Of a DNA stretch of 64,000 bases, positions 16,434 through 25,651 are shown one piece after another. Position numbers and translations under genes: made by a program. The notes beneath the pieces are model-generated. The model was not told where the DNA came from. It searched no databases and saw only the letters and a program-made list of their open reading frames with translations. Source of the DNA: Methylobacterium oryzae (GTDB taxonomy: Bacteria; Pseudomonadota; Alphaproteobacteria; Rhizobiales; Beijerinckiaceae); the NCBI RefSeq assembly GCF_021398735.1, contig NZ_CP090349.1, forward strand, positions 4,049,001 through 4,113,000, written 5' to 3'. Each line of letters begins with the position of its first letter. The stretch's first letter is position 1.

Positions 16434-16658
16434 GGCCGATCACTCGGGCAAACCGGCCGGATCCGCAAGGCTCGCGCGTCGCGACATGGCGTCGGCGCCG
16501 CGACGCGGTCCCGAGATCCCGGCCGCGACTCTAACCCCGTATATGGCCGAGCCCGCGCGCGTGGGGTAACGGGTCCGTCAATCGCGGCGACGGGACTCGG
16601 CACGGCCGCGAGTGAGGGGTACCCGCATCCCCCGCCTGGACCCGACCGGGACGTGTGG

Positions 16659-16919
16659 ATGCCGCGATATCACTTCAACATCCACGACGGATCCACGATC
16701 TTGGACGGCGCGGGAACGGAGCTGCCGGACTGGCAATCCGCCCGGCTCGAAGCCGTCCGGCGCGCCGGCGACATCCTGAGGCAGGACGCCCAGCGCATCG
16801 CCCTCGGCGAGGATTGGCGGATCGAGGTGACGGACCAGACGGGGCTGATCCTGTTCCAGATGACGTTCCTGGTGGTCGAATCCCCGGTCATGCGGCGGCA
16901 TTCCGGCACCGAGCGCTGA
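16659..16919 (+). CDS. DUF6894-type small protein
   Basis: An 86-residue protein opening with MPRYHFNIHDG and containing DGAGTELPDWQSARLEAVRRAGDIL, the layout of DUF6894 proteins that occur in many copies in Methylobacterium and Bradyrhizobium. The N-terminal PRYHF-I-DG strand and the middle Ala/Arg-rich helix are the conserved parts. The function is unknown. The ATG at 16659 fits the family start; a GTG two codons earlier is possible. It has no evident operon partner. Confidence 0.8.
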   Translation: MPRYHFNIHDGSTILDGAGTELPDWQSARLEAVRRAGDILRQDAQRIALGEDWRIEVTDQTGLILFQMTFLVVESPVMRRHSGTER

Positions 16920-16949
16920 GCCGGCCCCGGGTCCGGCCGGTCGCCCGGT

Positions 16950-17483
16950 TCAGGCCGGCACTTTCCGGACGTCGAAGCTCGGGCCCTGGGGCGTCATCCG
17001 GTCGGTGGTGACGATGCGCTCGCCGGCGCCGACGATCCCGAGGCTGACGTCGCGGTCCGGCAGGATGACGGTGGTGCTCTTGTCGACGTGGACCAGCACG
17101 TGCCGGCGCAGGGGCACCGAGGCCACGGCCCAGCGCCTGAGCTGCCCGTAATAGGGCTCGCGCCGCCAAGCGTTCGCCTGTCCGGGATCGACCTGCACGT
17201 TCATGTTGCGGGTGAGCGGATCGAGGCTCAGCACCATCTTGGCGCGGTCCGGCTTCCATTCCGGGCCGAGCCATCCCTCCGTCATCCAGAGGCAGTGGAA
17301 GGCCCGGCAATGGTCCGGGCGGGTGGCGTGGATGGCGCAGCCCTGGCCGGCCTTCGTATGGCGGCACCACTGGCCCGCGACGCTCTCGACCGCGGGCACG
17401 TCGTAGACCTTGCAGCACAACGTGCAGGCGCCGCAGGCGCGGCCGGGGGCGGGTTGGGCGACGTAGGCTTCTGGGTTGAGCAT
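16950..17483 (-). CDS. YkgJ-type cysteine-cluster protein
   Basis: A 177-residue protein with the CGACTLCC motif (about residues 17-24) followed by spaced Cys and His (WCRHTKAGQGCAIHATRPDHC and AFHCLW), the pattern of the zinc- or iron-chelating CxxxCxxC family (YkgJ/UPF0153). The second half is beta-rich with no motif. The ATG at 17483 gives a start just before the cysteine cluster; an upstream in-frame start would add an Arg-rich leader. It is a lone gene. Function in the cell is unknown; a metal-centre or chaperone role is suggested by the family name only. Confidence 0.8.
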   Translation of the reverse strand: MLNPEAYVAQPAPGRACGACTLCCKVYDVPAVESVAGQWCRHTKAGQGCAIHATRPDHCRAFHCLWMTEGWLGPEWKPDRAKMVLSLDPLTRNMNVQVDPGQANAWRREPYYGQLRRWAVASVPLRRHVLVHVDKSTTVILPDRDVSLGIVGAGERIVTTDRMTPQGPSFDVRKVPA

Positions 17484-17629
17484 CGGTCGGGCGCGGCGAG
17501 GGGCGGAGCTGGAGTAGCGCTGGCGGCATGCGTCCGGCAACGGCCGGACGCGGATCCTCCGGGCTACCTGACGGGGCATCGGGTCGGTAGTGTGGCGGCG
17601 GTCACCCGCGCACGAGGACCTTGCGAACC

Positions 17630-19018
17630 ATGCTCTCGAACCTCGCGACCCGCGACGTCGAAACCCTCCTCCATCCCTACACCAACCTGTCGACGCACCG
17701 ACAGACCGGCCCGCTGGTGCTGGAACGGGGCGAGGGCGTGCATGTCTACGACACCGAGGGACGCTCCTACATCGAGGGCATGTCCGGCCTGTGGTGCACG
17801 GCGCTGGGCTACTCCAACGCGGAGCTCGTGGAGGCGGCCCGGGCGCAGATGGCGCGCATGCCCTTCACGCACCTGTTCTCCGGCCGCAGCCACGATCCGG
17901 GCATCGAGCTCGCCGAGACGCTGAAGGAGCTGATGCCGGTCCCGACCTCGAAGATCTTCTTCACCTCCTCGGGGTCGGAGGCCAACGACACGCAGGTCAA
18001 GCTGACTTGGTACTACAACAACGCCATGGGGCGGCCGCAGAAGAAGAAGATCATCGCCCGCCAGAAGGGCTACCACGGCGTCACGGTCGCGAGCGCCTCG
18101 ATGACCGGGCTCGCCGCGAACCACGCCGACTGGGACCTGCCGCTGCCGGGCTTCCTGCACGTCTCGCCCGCGCACCACTACCGGGGCGCCGAGCCGGGCG
18201 AGACCGAGGAGGCCTACTCGGCGCGCCTTGCCGCCGAGCTGGAGGAGACGATCCTGCGCGAGGGGCCGGAGACGGTCGCGGCCTTCATCGCCGAGCCGGT
18301 GATGGGCGCGGGTGGCGCGATCGTGCCGCCGCGGGGGTACTTCGCGGCGATCCAGGCGGTGCTGGCCAAGTACGACGTCCGCTTCATCGCCGACGAGGTG
18401 ATCTGCGGCTTCGGCCGGCTCGGCACGTGGTTCGGCAGCGAGGCGCTGGGGGCCCGGCCCGATTCGATCTCCTTCGCCAAGGCCCTGACCTCGGCCTACA
18501 TGCCGCTCGGCGGCGTGAGCATCGACGAACCGCTCTACGAGGCGCTGATCGGCCAGAGCGAGAAGATCGGCACCTTCGGCCACGGCACCACCTATTCCGG
18601 GCACCCGGTGGCCGCCGCGGTGGCCCTGAAGGCGATCGAGATCTACCGCCGCGACCGGGTGATCGAGGGCGCGGCCGAGAAGGCGCCGCAGTTCCAGCGC
18701 CGCCTGGCGGCGCTCGCCGGGCACGACATCGTGGGCGAGGCCGGCGGCCTCGGGCTGATCGGCGGCCTGGAGATCGTCGCCGACAAGGCCAGCAAGCGGC
18801 AGTACGACCCGAAGAAGGGCGTGGCCGCCCGCTGCGTCGCCTTCGCGCAGGGCGAGGGGCTGATCGTGCGGGCGCTCGCCGGGGACCGCGTCGCCGTCTG
18901 CCCGCCGCTGATCATCGCGCCGGACGAGATCGACGCCCTGTTCGACCGGCTCGGGCGGGCCCTGGACCGGACCCGCGACTGGATCCGCGCCGAGGGGCTG
19001 GAGGCGATGCCGGGCTGA
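17630..19018 (+). CDS. Class III (omega) aminotransferase, PLP-dependent
   Basis: A 462-residue enzyme. The cofactor domain shows FFTSSGSEANDTQVKL, the KGYHGVT loop, the FIADEVICGFGRLGTWFG strand with the PLP-ring Asp, and Lys284 in SFAKALTSAYMPLGG as the Schiff-base residue; GTFGHGTTYSGHPVAAAVAL binds the phosphate. This subgroup includes omega-amino acid:pyruvate, putrescine and taurine-type transaminases, so the amino donor is undetermined. The ATG at 17630, with GAGG upstream, is favoured over TTG 17621, which lies too close to that ribosome site. No pathway partners flank it. Confidence 0.88.
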   Translation: MLSNLATRDVETLLHPYTNLSTHRQTGPLVLERGEGVHVYDTEGRSYIEGMSGLWCTALGYSNAELVEAARAQMARMPFTHLFSGRSHDPGIELAETLKELMPVPTSKIFFTSSGSEANDTQVKLTWYYNNAMGRPQKKKIIARQKGYHGVTVASASMTGLAANHADWDLPLPGFLHVSPAHHYRGAEPGETEEAYSARLAAELEETILREGPETVAAFIAEPVMGAGGAIVPPRGYFAAIQAVLAKYDVRFIADEVICGFGRLGTWFGSEALGARPDSISFAKALTSAYMPLGGVSIDEPLYEALIGQSEKIGTFGHGTTYSGHPVAAAVALKAIEIYRRDRVIEGAAEKAPQFQRRLAALAGHDIVGEAGGLGLIGGLEIVADKASKRQYDPKKGVAARCVAFAQGEGLIVRALAGDRVAVCPPLIIAPDEIDALFDRLGRALDRTRDWIRAEGLEAMPG

Positions 19019-19074
19019 GGACCACTCCGCGCGCGTCGCGGCGCGGGCGCGGACCCTGGCCGCGGCGGTCGCCG

Positions 19075-20397
19075 TCACACCGCGTCGCGCGACGCGTCCG
19101 GCAGCGCGGCCGCCTGGAGCCCCGCCGCGGTCAGCGGCGTGATGCGGAGCGTGGTGATCCGGTTCTTGGCCTTCCGCAGCACCTGGAAGCGGAAGCCGTG
19201 GAAGTTGAAGGCGGTGCCCTGGTCCGGGATGGTCCGCGCCTCGTGGATGACGAGGCCGGCGATGGTGGTCGCCTCCTCGTCGGGCAGGTCCCAGTCCATG
19301 GCCCGGTTCAGGTCGCGGATCGGCACGCCGCCGTCCACGTTCACCGACCCGTCCCCCTGCGGGCGCACGCCCGAGACGGTGACGTCGTGCTCGTCGGCGA
19401 TGTCGCCGACGATCTCCTCCAGGATGTCCTCCAGGGTCACGAGCCCCATCACCTCGCCGTACTCGTCGACCACGAGGGCGAAGTGGGTCTTCTTGGTCAG
19501 GAAGGCCTTGAGCTGGGCGCGCAGCGACGTCGTACCCGGCACGAACCACGTCTCCAGGGCCAGCGCCTCGACCTTGAGGCCGGAGGCGTCGCCGCCCGCG
19601 GCGTCGAGCGCCCGTAGCAGGTCCTTGGCGTGGAGGACGCCGACGATGTTCTCGGGCGTGCCGCGCCACAGCGGCATGCGGGTGTAGGGCGAGGCCAGCA
19701 CCGCCCGGACGATGTCCTCGGAGGGCTGGTCGGCGTCGATCGCCCGCATCTTCGTGCGGTGGACCATCACGTCGGAGACCGACAGGTCCGACAGGTCGAG
19801 GAGGCCGCCCAGCATGTCGCGCTCGGCCTTGGCGACGCCGCCCTCCCGGTGCATCAGCGCCACCTGCCCGCGCAGCTCCTCGGCGGCGGTGAGGATCGAC
19901 TGGTGCTCGCCGATGGTGACGCCGAACGGTTTTAGCATCACCCGCACGACGTGCTCGATGGCGATGGCCAGCGGGCCCATCAGCGCCACCGCGAAGGCCA
20001 CCGGGCGGGCGGTGAGCAGGGCGGCCTTGTCAGGTTTGGAGATCGCCAGCGTCTTCGGCAGCACCTCGGCGAAGACGATGACCAGCACCGACATGCCGAC
20101 CGTCGCGTAGATGACGCCGCTCTTGCCGAACAGCGCCGTGAGCACGCTGGTGGTGAAGGCCGAGGCGCCGATCGCCACGATGTTGTAGCCGATCAGCATC
20201 GCGCCGATGAAGCGCTCGCGGATCGCCAGGATGCGGTTGACGATCGCGGCGCGCGGGTCGCCCGCCTGCTCCAGGGCGTGCATTCGGGCTCGCGAGGCGG
20301 CCGTGAAGGCCGTCTCCGCGCCCGCGAAGAAGGCCGAGAGCAGCAGCGAGATCGCCACGATGCTCGCGGCGAACCACAGGTCGATATGGGTTTCCAT
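19075..20397 (-). CDS. CNNM/CorC-type membrane protein with CBS domains (hemolysin-like)
   Basis: A 440-residue protein. The N-terminal DUF21/CNNM membrane domain (about residues 1-190) contains AFFAGAETAFTAASRARM and the FAEVLPKTLAIS motif. Two CBS domains follow (about 205-340, with DVMVHRTKMRAID and VVDEYGEVMGLVTLEDILEEIVGDI), and a CorC_HlyC domain ends the protein (HGFRFQVLRKAKNRI). Relatives transport or regulate Mg2+ or other divalent ions; the name hemolysin is historical. The ATG at 20397 starts directly before the first helix. Confidence 0.9.
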   Translation of the reverse strand: METHIDLWFAASIVAISLLLSAFFAGAETAFTAASRARMHALEQAGDPRAAIVNRILAIRERFIGAMLIGYNIVAIGASAFTTSVLTALFGKSGVIYATVGMSVLVIVFAEVLPKTLAISKPDKAALLTARPVAFAVALMGPLAIAIEHVVRVMLKPFGVTIGEHQSILTAAEELRGQVALMHREGGVAKAERDMLGGLLDLSDLSVSDVMVHRTKMRAIDADQPSEDIVRAVLASPYTRMPLWRGTPENIVGVLHAKDLLRALDAAGGDASGLKVEALALETWFVPGTTSLRAQLKAFLTKKTHFALVVDEYGEVMGLVTLEDILEEIVGDIADEHDVTVSGVRPQGDGSVNVDGGVPIRDLNRAMDWDLPDEEATTIAGLVIHEARTIPDQGTAFNFHGFRFQVLRKAKNRITTLRITPLTAAGLQAAALPDASRDAV

Positions 20398-20457
20398 CGG
20401 GTCCGTCAGGCACGCCTCGCGCGGCTTGTCGGCCGCCCATATAGCGCCTCCTGCGAC

Positions 20458-22059
20458 TTATTGCGCGCCGATCGGGCGCACCGTCCACGTCCCCCAGTAG
20501 ACGGGCCGCCCGTAGAGGCTCGACGCGTCGCGCCCGGAGGCGGTCGGGGCGAGCCGGTCGAGCCAGGTCAGGAAGCCCGCCTTGTTCGGGTAGATCGCCG
20601 GCGTGTCGAGGTTGCCCTCCGCGTCGGTCATCCAGAAATGCGCGCTCCGGTCGTACCGGCCGCTGCCGTCGCCCCCCGAGCGCAGCCCGAGATAGGCGGC
20701 GGAGCGGCCCGCCTCCACCGGATCGGCGTAGAGCTTGAGGGCGCCGATCCCGTCGAGGTTCATGTCGGCCGTGTATTGCAGGCAGATATCCGCCACCGGA
20801 CCGCCCGGGGCGTTGGCGGGCCGCTGGCACGTGTAGGAGACCGCCCAGCGCGGCATGCCCTTGGCGCGGGCCACCCGCACGAGGGTTCCGGGCGGCAGCG
20901 GCCCGGCGAGCTTGCGCGCCGTCGACCAGACCTTCGGCCCCGACAGGTCCTGCGCGGTGCGCAGGAACAGCCCGGTGCGGCGCTTCTCGGGGGCGAGGCC
21001 GCAATCCTCGGGCAGCACGTCGGTGTAGACGTAGTGATAGGTGCGGTCGACGACGCTGATCGAGCCGGCGAGCCCGTGGGTCTCGAAGGCCGGCGCCGTG
21101 CAGGCCGACGTGACCGGCTTGCCCGCCTCGTCGACCACCGCAGCGGGGACGGGCGGGTCGGCGCGCCGGCCGCGGCCGGCGCCCGCCTCGAACGGCGTCC
21201 AGGCCAGCCCGTAGCCGTCGGCGGTGCGGGTCCGGATCTCGAAGGTCTGGAAGTCGAGGGTGCGCGCCTCGATCTGGACGCGGCGCCGGACGTCGGCCGG
21301 GCCCGTCGCCGGCGCGTCCGGTTCCGCCCGCCGGCGCCAACGCCGGCCGCGGCGCTCGGGCTCGGCCGCGTCGCCGCCGGTGACGCCCACGCGCTCCTGC
21401 CCGAGCAGGAAGACGTAGCTGTAGGCCTCGCCGGCCCAGGTCCGGCCCGTCACGGCGATGGGGTCGCGCGGGCCGATGCCCTCCGCGGACGGCGTCGGCT
21501 CGGACCAGCCGCGCGTCCGCGCGCGCTCCTCCGGCAGGTCGACCCAGAACCGGTCGGCCGAGGGCGGCAGCGTCGTGACCAGGGCCTCGAAGGTGCGGCC
21601 GGTGCGCAGGGCGCCGCCGTCGCGGCTGTCGGTGGCGCGCCGCTCCGGGCACGGCTCGTCCCGGCGGGACGCCACCGGTGTCTGGCCCTGGAACACGGCC
21701 TGGAGCGGGCCGGGCGCCTCGGAGCGGGCGAGCCGCAGGATCTGCACGCCGCGCACGAAGGCGCAGGGCGCCGGCGCGATGAGGACGCCCTCGGCCTCCG
21801 AGCCCTCGCGGCAGATCTCCAGCGCGCCGCCCCCGGTCAGGAAGCAGCTCGGCGCGCTGCCCTCGTAGCCCGCGGACCGGGCCTCGGCGGACCGCGTCCC
21901 GACCAGCGCCGATCCGGCCAGGGCCGACAGGCCCGCCAGGGCGACGAGGCGCCAGCGGCGCCCGCCCGGGCCGCGGGAGGCGCCGTCGCGTGCACAGGGA
22001 ATGACGGTATCGGCAGGCGATGTCCGGGCAGTCTTTGTAGAAACCACGTCTATCGCCAA
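20458..22059 (-). CDS. Exported hypothetical protein, 533 residues
   Basis: I do not recognise this protein. A basic N terminus (GPGGRRWRLVALAGLSALAG, residues about 31-50, with a likely cleavage near SAEARS) suggests export, possibly by Tat given the paired Arg. The body is long and beta-rich with repeated Trp/Tyr/Asp strands (DRFWVDLPEE, WAGEAYSYVFLLGQE, RTYHYVYTDVL, FWMTDAEGNLDTPAIYPNKAGFLTWLD), which could be a propeller or glycan-binding fold. An Arg-rich insertion (RRGRRWRRRAEPD) sits near residue 240. It stands alone after the CNNM gene. Confidence 0.65.
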   Translation of the reverse strand: MAIDVVSTKTARTSPADTVIPCARDGASRGPGGRRWRLVALAGLSALAGSALVGTRSAEARSAGYEGSAPSCFLTGGGALEICREGSEAEGVLIAPAPCAFVRGVQILRLARSEAPGPLQAVFQGQTPVASRRDEPCPERRATDSRDGGALRTGRTFEALVTTLPPSADRFWVDLPEERARTRGWSEPTPSAEGIGPRDPIAVTGRTWAGEAYSYVFLLGQERVGVTGGDAAEPERRGRRWRRRAEPDAPATGPADVRRRVQIEARTLDFQTFEIRTRTADGYGLAWTPFEAGAGRGRRADPPVPAAVVDEAGKPVTSACTAPAFETHGLAGSISVVDRTYHYVYTDVLPEDCGLAPEKRRTGLFLRTAQDLSGPKVWSTARKLAGPLPPGTLVRVARAKGMPRWAVSYTCQRPANAPGGPVADICLQYTADMNLDGIGALKLYADPVEAGRSAAYLGLRSGGDGSGRYDRSAHFWMTDAEGNLDTPAIYPNKAGFLTWLDRLAPTASGRDASSLYGRPVYWGTWTVRPIGAQ

Positions 22060-22239
22060 TGTCGATCCAGATGTCGGAACAGTCTCGCAGCCTCTATCTC
22101 ACGGTCGCGGAGCCGGAAAGTGGCGCGGACCACGCAACCCGCCTTCGATGGGGATGGGGCGAACCCGGCGCCCGCTCGCCCGTTGTCGCGGCTTGAGGGC
22201 CCCGCTTGCCCGACCCCGTCAGCGTCCGGAGATCAGCGC

Positions 22240-22638
22240 ATGGATATCGCCGTCGAGACCGTCACCGACATCGTCATGCGGCTGCGCGCCATCGAGGTGA
22301 AAGAGGGCAACACCGACCCGGATTCGGGCTCGAACCCGATCGACGACGGCGCCACCGACGTCCTGGTCTCCGGCACCGACGACGCGACGGAATCCGAGGT
22401 CCGGGGCCTGATCGCCGGGCTCGACGACGATTCCCGGGCCGAGCTGCTCGCCCTCCTCTACGTCGGTCGCGGCGACATGGAGCCGGAGGAGTGGAGCGAG
22501 GCGGTGCGCTTCGCCCGCGAGCGCGAGGCCGCCGGCGAAGGGGCCGTGCGGGAGCTGCTCGGCAGCCCCGACGCCGGCGATCTCCTGGAGGAGGGCCTCG
22601 ACGCGATGGGGCTCAGCCCCGAACTGCCGCAGGCCTGA
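22240..22638 (+). CDS. DUF3775-family protein
   Basis: A 132-residue acidic protein. VMRLRAIEVKEGNTDPDSGSNPIDD and the later ALLYVGRGDMEPEEWSEAVRFARER match the DUF3775 pattern found in alphaproteobacteria. There is no signal or membrane segment. The function is unknown. The ATG at 22240 follows a purine-rich GGAG. The gap to the App1-like gene downstream is only 24 bases, so they may be one transcript. Confidence 0.78.
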   Translation: MDIAVETVTDIVMRLRAIEVKEGNTDPDSGSNPIDDGATDVLVSGTDDATESEVRGLIAGLDDDSRAELLALLYVGRGDMEPEEWSEAVRFAREREAAGEGAVRELLGSPDAGDLLEEGLDAMGLSPELPQA

Positions 22639-22662
22639 GCGCCCGGACGGCGGCCGTTCGCC

Positions 22663-23952
22663 ATGTCCTCGCGCGCGCGCAGGGGTGCCACGAAGGCGCT
22701 GCGGGTCCTCACCCGGCCGGTCCGCCGCGCGCAGGGGCGTGGCGGCAAGGGCCGGGGCGGGCTCGTGGTCGAGCCCTACCGTGGCTACGGGTCACGGGAC
22801 GAGGTGTTCCTCATCGGCCGCGTCTTCCGGCAGTCGCCGGGGATTCCCGGCGAGGATCCCGAATCCCTTCGAGCGCAGTGGCGCGACCTGCGCCGCCGCA
22901 TCGCCCGGCGGACGATCGCCGGCGCGGGCATCACCGCCCGGTTCGGCGACGATGCCGTGCGGGTCGAGACCGACCGGGACGGCTATTTCCGCGTGCACCT
23001 GCACCCGCGCTCGCCTCCGGCCGAGACGGGTGACTGGCACGCGGTCGAACTCCGCCTCGAGGCCGATCCGCCGATCCCCGCCGAGGGCGCGGTGTTCATC
23101 CCGCCCGACCGCTGCCGCTGCGTCGTGGTCAGCGACATCGACGACACGGTCATGCGCACCGGCGTCGCCAACAAGCTCAAGATGCTCTGGCGCCTGTTCG
23201 TGGAGGATGCCGAGAGCCGCGTCGCCTTCCCGGGCGTCGCCGCCCTCTACCGCGCCCTCCACGCGGGCGCCGGCGGCGATGAGGGCAACCCGATGCTCTA
23301 CGTGTCCCGCGCGCCCTGGGGCCTCTACGAGATGCTCTCGGAGTTCTTCCAGCGCCACGGCATCCCGGCGGGGCCCGTGCTCTTCCTGCGGGAATGGGGC
23401 CTCTCCTGGACCCACCCGTTGCCGCGCCGGGCCACCGACCACAAGCACGCGCTGATCCGCCACATGCTCGCCCTCTACCGCGACCTGCCCTTCGTGCTGA
23501 TCGGCGACAGCGGCCAGCATGACCCGGAGGTCTACGCGCAGATCGTCGAGGAGAATCCCGGGCGGGTGCTGGCGGTCTACATCCGCAACGTGTCCCGAGG
23601 CTCCGCACGGGTGGAGGAGATCGTCCGGCTCGCCGGCGCCGTCGCCCGGGCCGGATCGAGCCTCGTGCTCGCCGCCGACAGCGTCGCCATGGCCGAGCAC
23701 GCGGCCGCCATCGGGCTGATCGCGCCCGGGGCGGTGACCGGCGTCGCCGACGAGCACGCGGCGGCGGCCGAGACCGGGCCGCGCCGGGAGACCGCCCGGA
23801 TCACGCCGGAACCGTCGGGCGCCGCCGGCGCGGCCGAGGACCCGATCGGGCCGGAGGCGATCGCCGAGGCCCTCGCCGGCGACGGCGCCGTGCCGGCGAC
23901 CCTGGTGGTCGAGCCGGAGACGCCGGCCGCGCTCCCGCGGCTCGGTGCGTGA
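22663..23952 (+). CDS. App1-like phosphatase (DUF2183)
   Basis: A 429-residue protein. The HAD-like motif SDIDDTVMRTG (Asp158, Asp160) is the DxDxT signature of App1 phosphatidate phosphatases; YVSRAPWGLYEMLSEF, KHALIRHMLALYRDLPFVLIGDSGQHDPEVY and IRNVSR are other conserved App1 blocks. In yeast App1 dephosphorylates phosphatidate at sites of endocytosis; bacterial members are uncharacterised. The N-terminal 130 residues form a beta-rich domain, and the last 80 residues are Ala/Glu/Pro-rich and variable. No signal peptide is visible. It follows the DUF3775 gene. Confidence 0.85.
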   Translation: MSSRARRGATKALRVLTRPVRRAQGRGGKGRGGLVVEPYRGYGSRDEVFLIGRVFRQSPGIPGEDPESLRAQWRDLRRRIARRTIAGAGITARFGDDAVRVETDRDGYFRVHLHPRSPPAETGDWHAVELRLEADPPIPAEGAVFIPPDRCRCVVVSDIDDTVMRTGVANKLKMLWRLFVEDAESRVAFPGVAALYRALHAGAGGDEGNPMLYVSRAPWGLYEMLSEFFQRHGIPAGPVLFLREWGLSWTHPLPRRATDHKHALIRHMLALYRDLPFVLIGDSGQHDPEVYAQIVEENPGRVLAVYIRNVSRGSARVEEIVRLAGAVARAGSSLVLAADSVAMAEHAAAIGLIAPGAVTGVADEHAAAAETGPRRETARITPEPSGAAGAAEDPIGPEAIAEALAGDGAVPATLVVEPETPAALPRLGA

Positions 23953-24076
23953 CCGCGCGGCCGCGATCGTCACCCGGGCGGCTGTCGCGGGCCGCCCGCT
24001 CCGATAGGTATCGGCCGAGCGCGGCCGGCACCCGCCGAGTCGGGTCGCGGAACGGGCTGCCGCGGGAGGAACCGCG

Positions 24077-25189
24077 ATGCGCCTGAGCCTGTCCGCGCTG
24101 CTGATGATCGCCTGCGGCACCCAGGCCGCCTTCGGGCAGGCCGCGCCCGCGGAGCGGGCCGTGCCGCACTTCGCCCAGCTGGAGGCCGAGATGGGCGCGG
24201 CCAACGCCGCCCCGGGGCCGCGGACGGTGCCGGCCAAGGTCGTGCCGGTCCCCGACACGACGAGCCCGCAATTCCGCACCGCGGTGGCGGCGCCCTACCG
24301 GGTGCCGGCCTGGAACGCGAACCCGCCGGACGCCGCGGCCTGGAAGGCGCTGGTCGACAAGCTCGCTGCCGCCGGAGCCGCCACCCTGCCGGCGCTCCGC
24401 GAGAAGCTGGGCGTCACCAGCGAGGCCGCGGTGATCGGCGGCGTGAAGGCCTTCGTGATCCAGCCCCGGCAGATCCCCGAGGCCAACCGCGACCGGCTCC
24501 TCCTGCACATCCACGGGGGCGGCTACGTCTACAATCCCGGCGAGGCCGGAACGCTGGAGGCGATCCTGATGGCCGGCCTCGGCGGCTACAAGGTCATCTC
24601 GGTGGATTACCGCATGCCGCCGGACGCGCCCTACCCGGCCGCCATGGACGACGCGACCGCCGTGTGGCGGGCCATGCTGTCCATGCAGAAGCCGCGGAAC
24701 ATGGCGGTGTTCGGCACCTCAACGGGCGGCGGCATGACTCTGGCCCTGATGCTCCGCGCCAAGGCCGAGGGGCTCGCGCTGCCCGCGGCGATCGGTCTCG
24801 GAACGCCCTGGTCGGACATGACCGAGACCGGCGACAGCTACCGGACCAACGAGTGGCTCGACAACGTGCTCGTCAGCTATTCCGGCTACCTGACGCCGGC
24901 CGCCAAGCTCTACGCCGCCGGCCGCGACCTGAAGGACCCGCAGCTCTCGCCGATCTACGGCGACTTCGCCGGCCTCCCGCCCGCGATCCTGGTCACCGGC
25001 ACCCGCGACCTGTTCCTGTCGAACACGGTGCGCACCCACCGGAAGCTGCGCGCCGCCGGGATCGAGGCGTCGCTGCAGGTGTTCGAGGGCATGTCCCACG
25101 CGCAGTACCTGTTCACGCCGGACGCGCCCGAAACCAGGGAGGTCTTCGGAGAAATGGCTCACTTCTTCGACGATCATCTGGGTCGCTGA
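24077..25189 (+). CDS. Secreted alpha/beta hydrolase, hormone-sensitive-lipase family
   Basis: A 370-residue exported esterase. The signal peptide ends near AAFGQA (residue 22). The oxyanion motif HGGGY is at about residues 146-150, the nucleophile lies in FGTSTGGGM (the family norm is GDSAGG), the acid in GTRDLFLS and the His in GMSHAQYLF. This is the HSL/BD-FAE family that cleaves short-chain esters. The ATG at 24077 comes after GGGAGGAA. It has no evident partner; the substrate is unknown. Confidence 0.87.
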   Translation: MRLSLSALLMIACGTQAAFGQAAPAERAVPHFAQLEAEMGAANAAPGPRTVPAKVVPVPDTTSPQFRTAVAAPYRVPAWNANPPDAAAWKALVDKLAAAGAATLPALREKLGVTSEAAVIGGVKAFVIQPRQIPEANRDRLLLHIHGGGYVYNPGEAGTLEAILMAGLGGYKVISVDYRMPPDAPYPAAMDDATAVWRAMLSMQKPRNMAVFGTSTGGGMTLALMLRAKAEGLALPAAIGLGTPWSDMTETGDSYRTNEWLDNVLVSYSGYLTPAAKLYAAGRDLKDPQLSPIYGDFAGLPPAILVTGTRDLFLSNTVRTHRKLRAAGIEASLQVFEGMSHAQYLFTPDAPETREVFGEMAHFFDDHLGR

Positions 25190-25338
25190 GGCGCGGCGGC
25201 GCGGGCACGCGCGGAGCTCGTGCTCACGAAATGGTGCAATGCAGCATCTCGGTGGAGAGGGTTCACATCCCGGCCGCGATGCCTAGGTTCGGCCCCTCGC
25301 AGCCGGTCCACGCTCCTCGAGCCTCCTGGAGGCCATCC

Positions 25339-25596
25339 GTGCAAACCTACACCCTCGCCATCGCCGACGGCGTCCTGTTCGCCTGCCTGCCCGACGAGGC
25401 CGACATCTCGGCCGCGATCACCGACGCGACCGCGACCAATTACGGGTTCGGCCTCAGCCTCGACATCGTCCGTGGGGCGACCCTGACCGACGCGGCCCGT
25501 CCCGAGGACGAGGTCGTGTGGCAGGAAGGGCCGGACAGCGAGCTGCTCGACGCGCAGGGGCGGCGCTACCGCTACGCCGTCCGCCGACCCTGCTGA
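25339..25596 (+). CDS. Small hypothetical protein, 85 residues
   Basis: A GTG start at 25339 with a good CTGGAGG ribosome site gives an acidic 85-residue protein (VLFACLPDEADISAAITDATATNYGF and later PEDEVVWQEGPDSEL). There is no signal peptide or membrane helix and no family that I recognise. Codon bias matches the neighbours. A longer frame is open upstream but runs through the previous hydrolase gene. It lies alone before the MFS gene. Confidence 0.6.
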   Translation: MQTYTLAIADGVLFACLPDEADISAAITDATATNYGFGLSLDIVRGATLTDAARPEDEVVWQEGPDSELLDAQGRRYRYAVRRPC

Positions 25597-25651
25597 CGAA
25601 AGCCCGGCGCGGACCTGACACCGGGACGCGCGCCGGTGCTACGCTCCGCCG

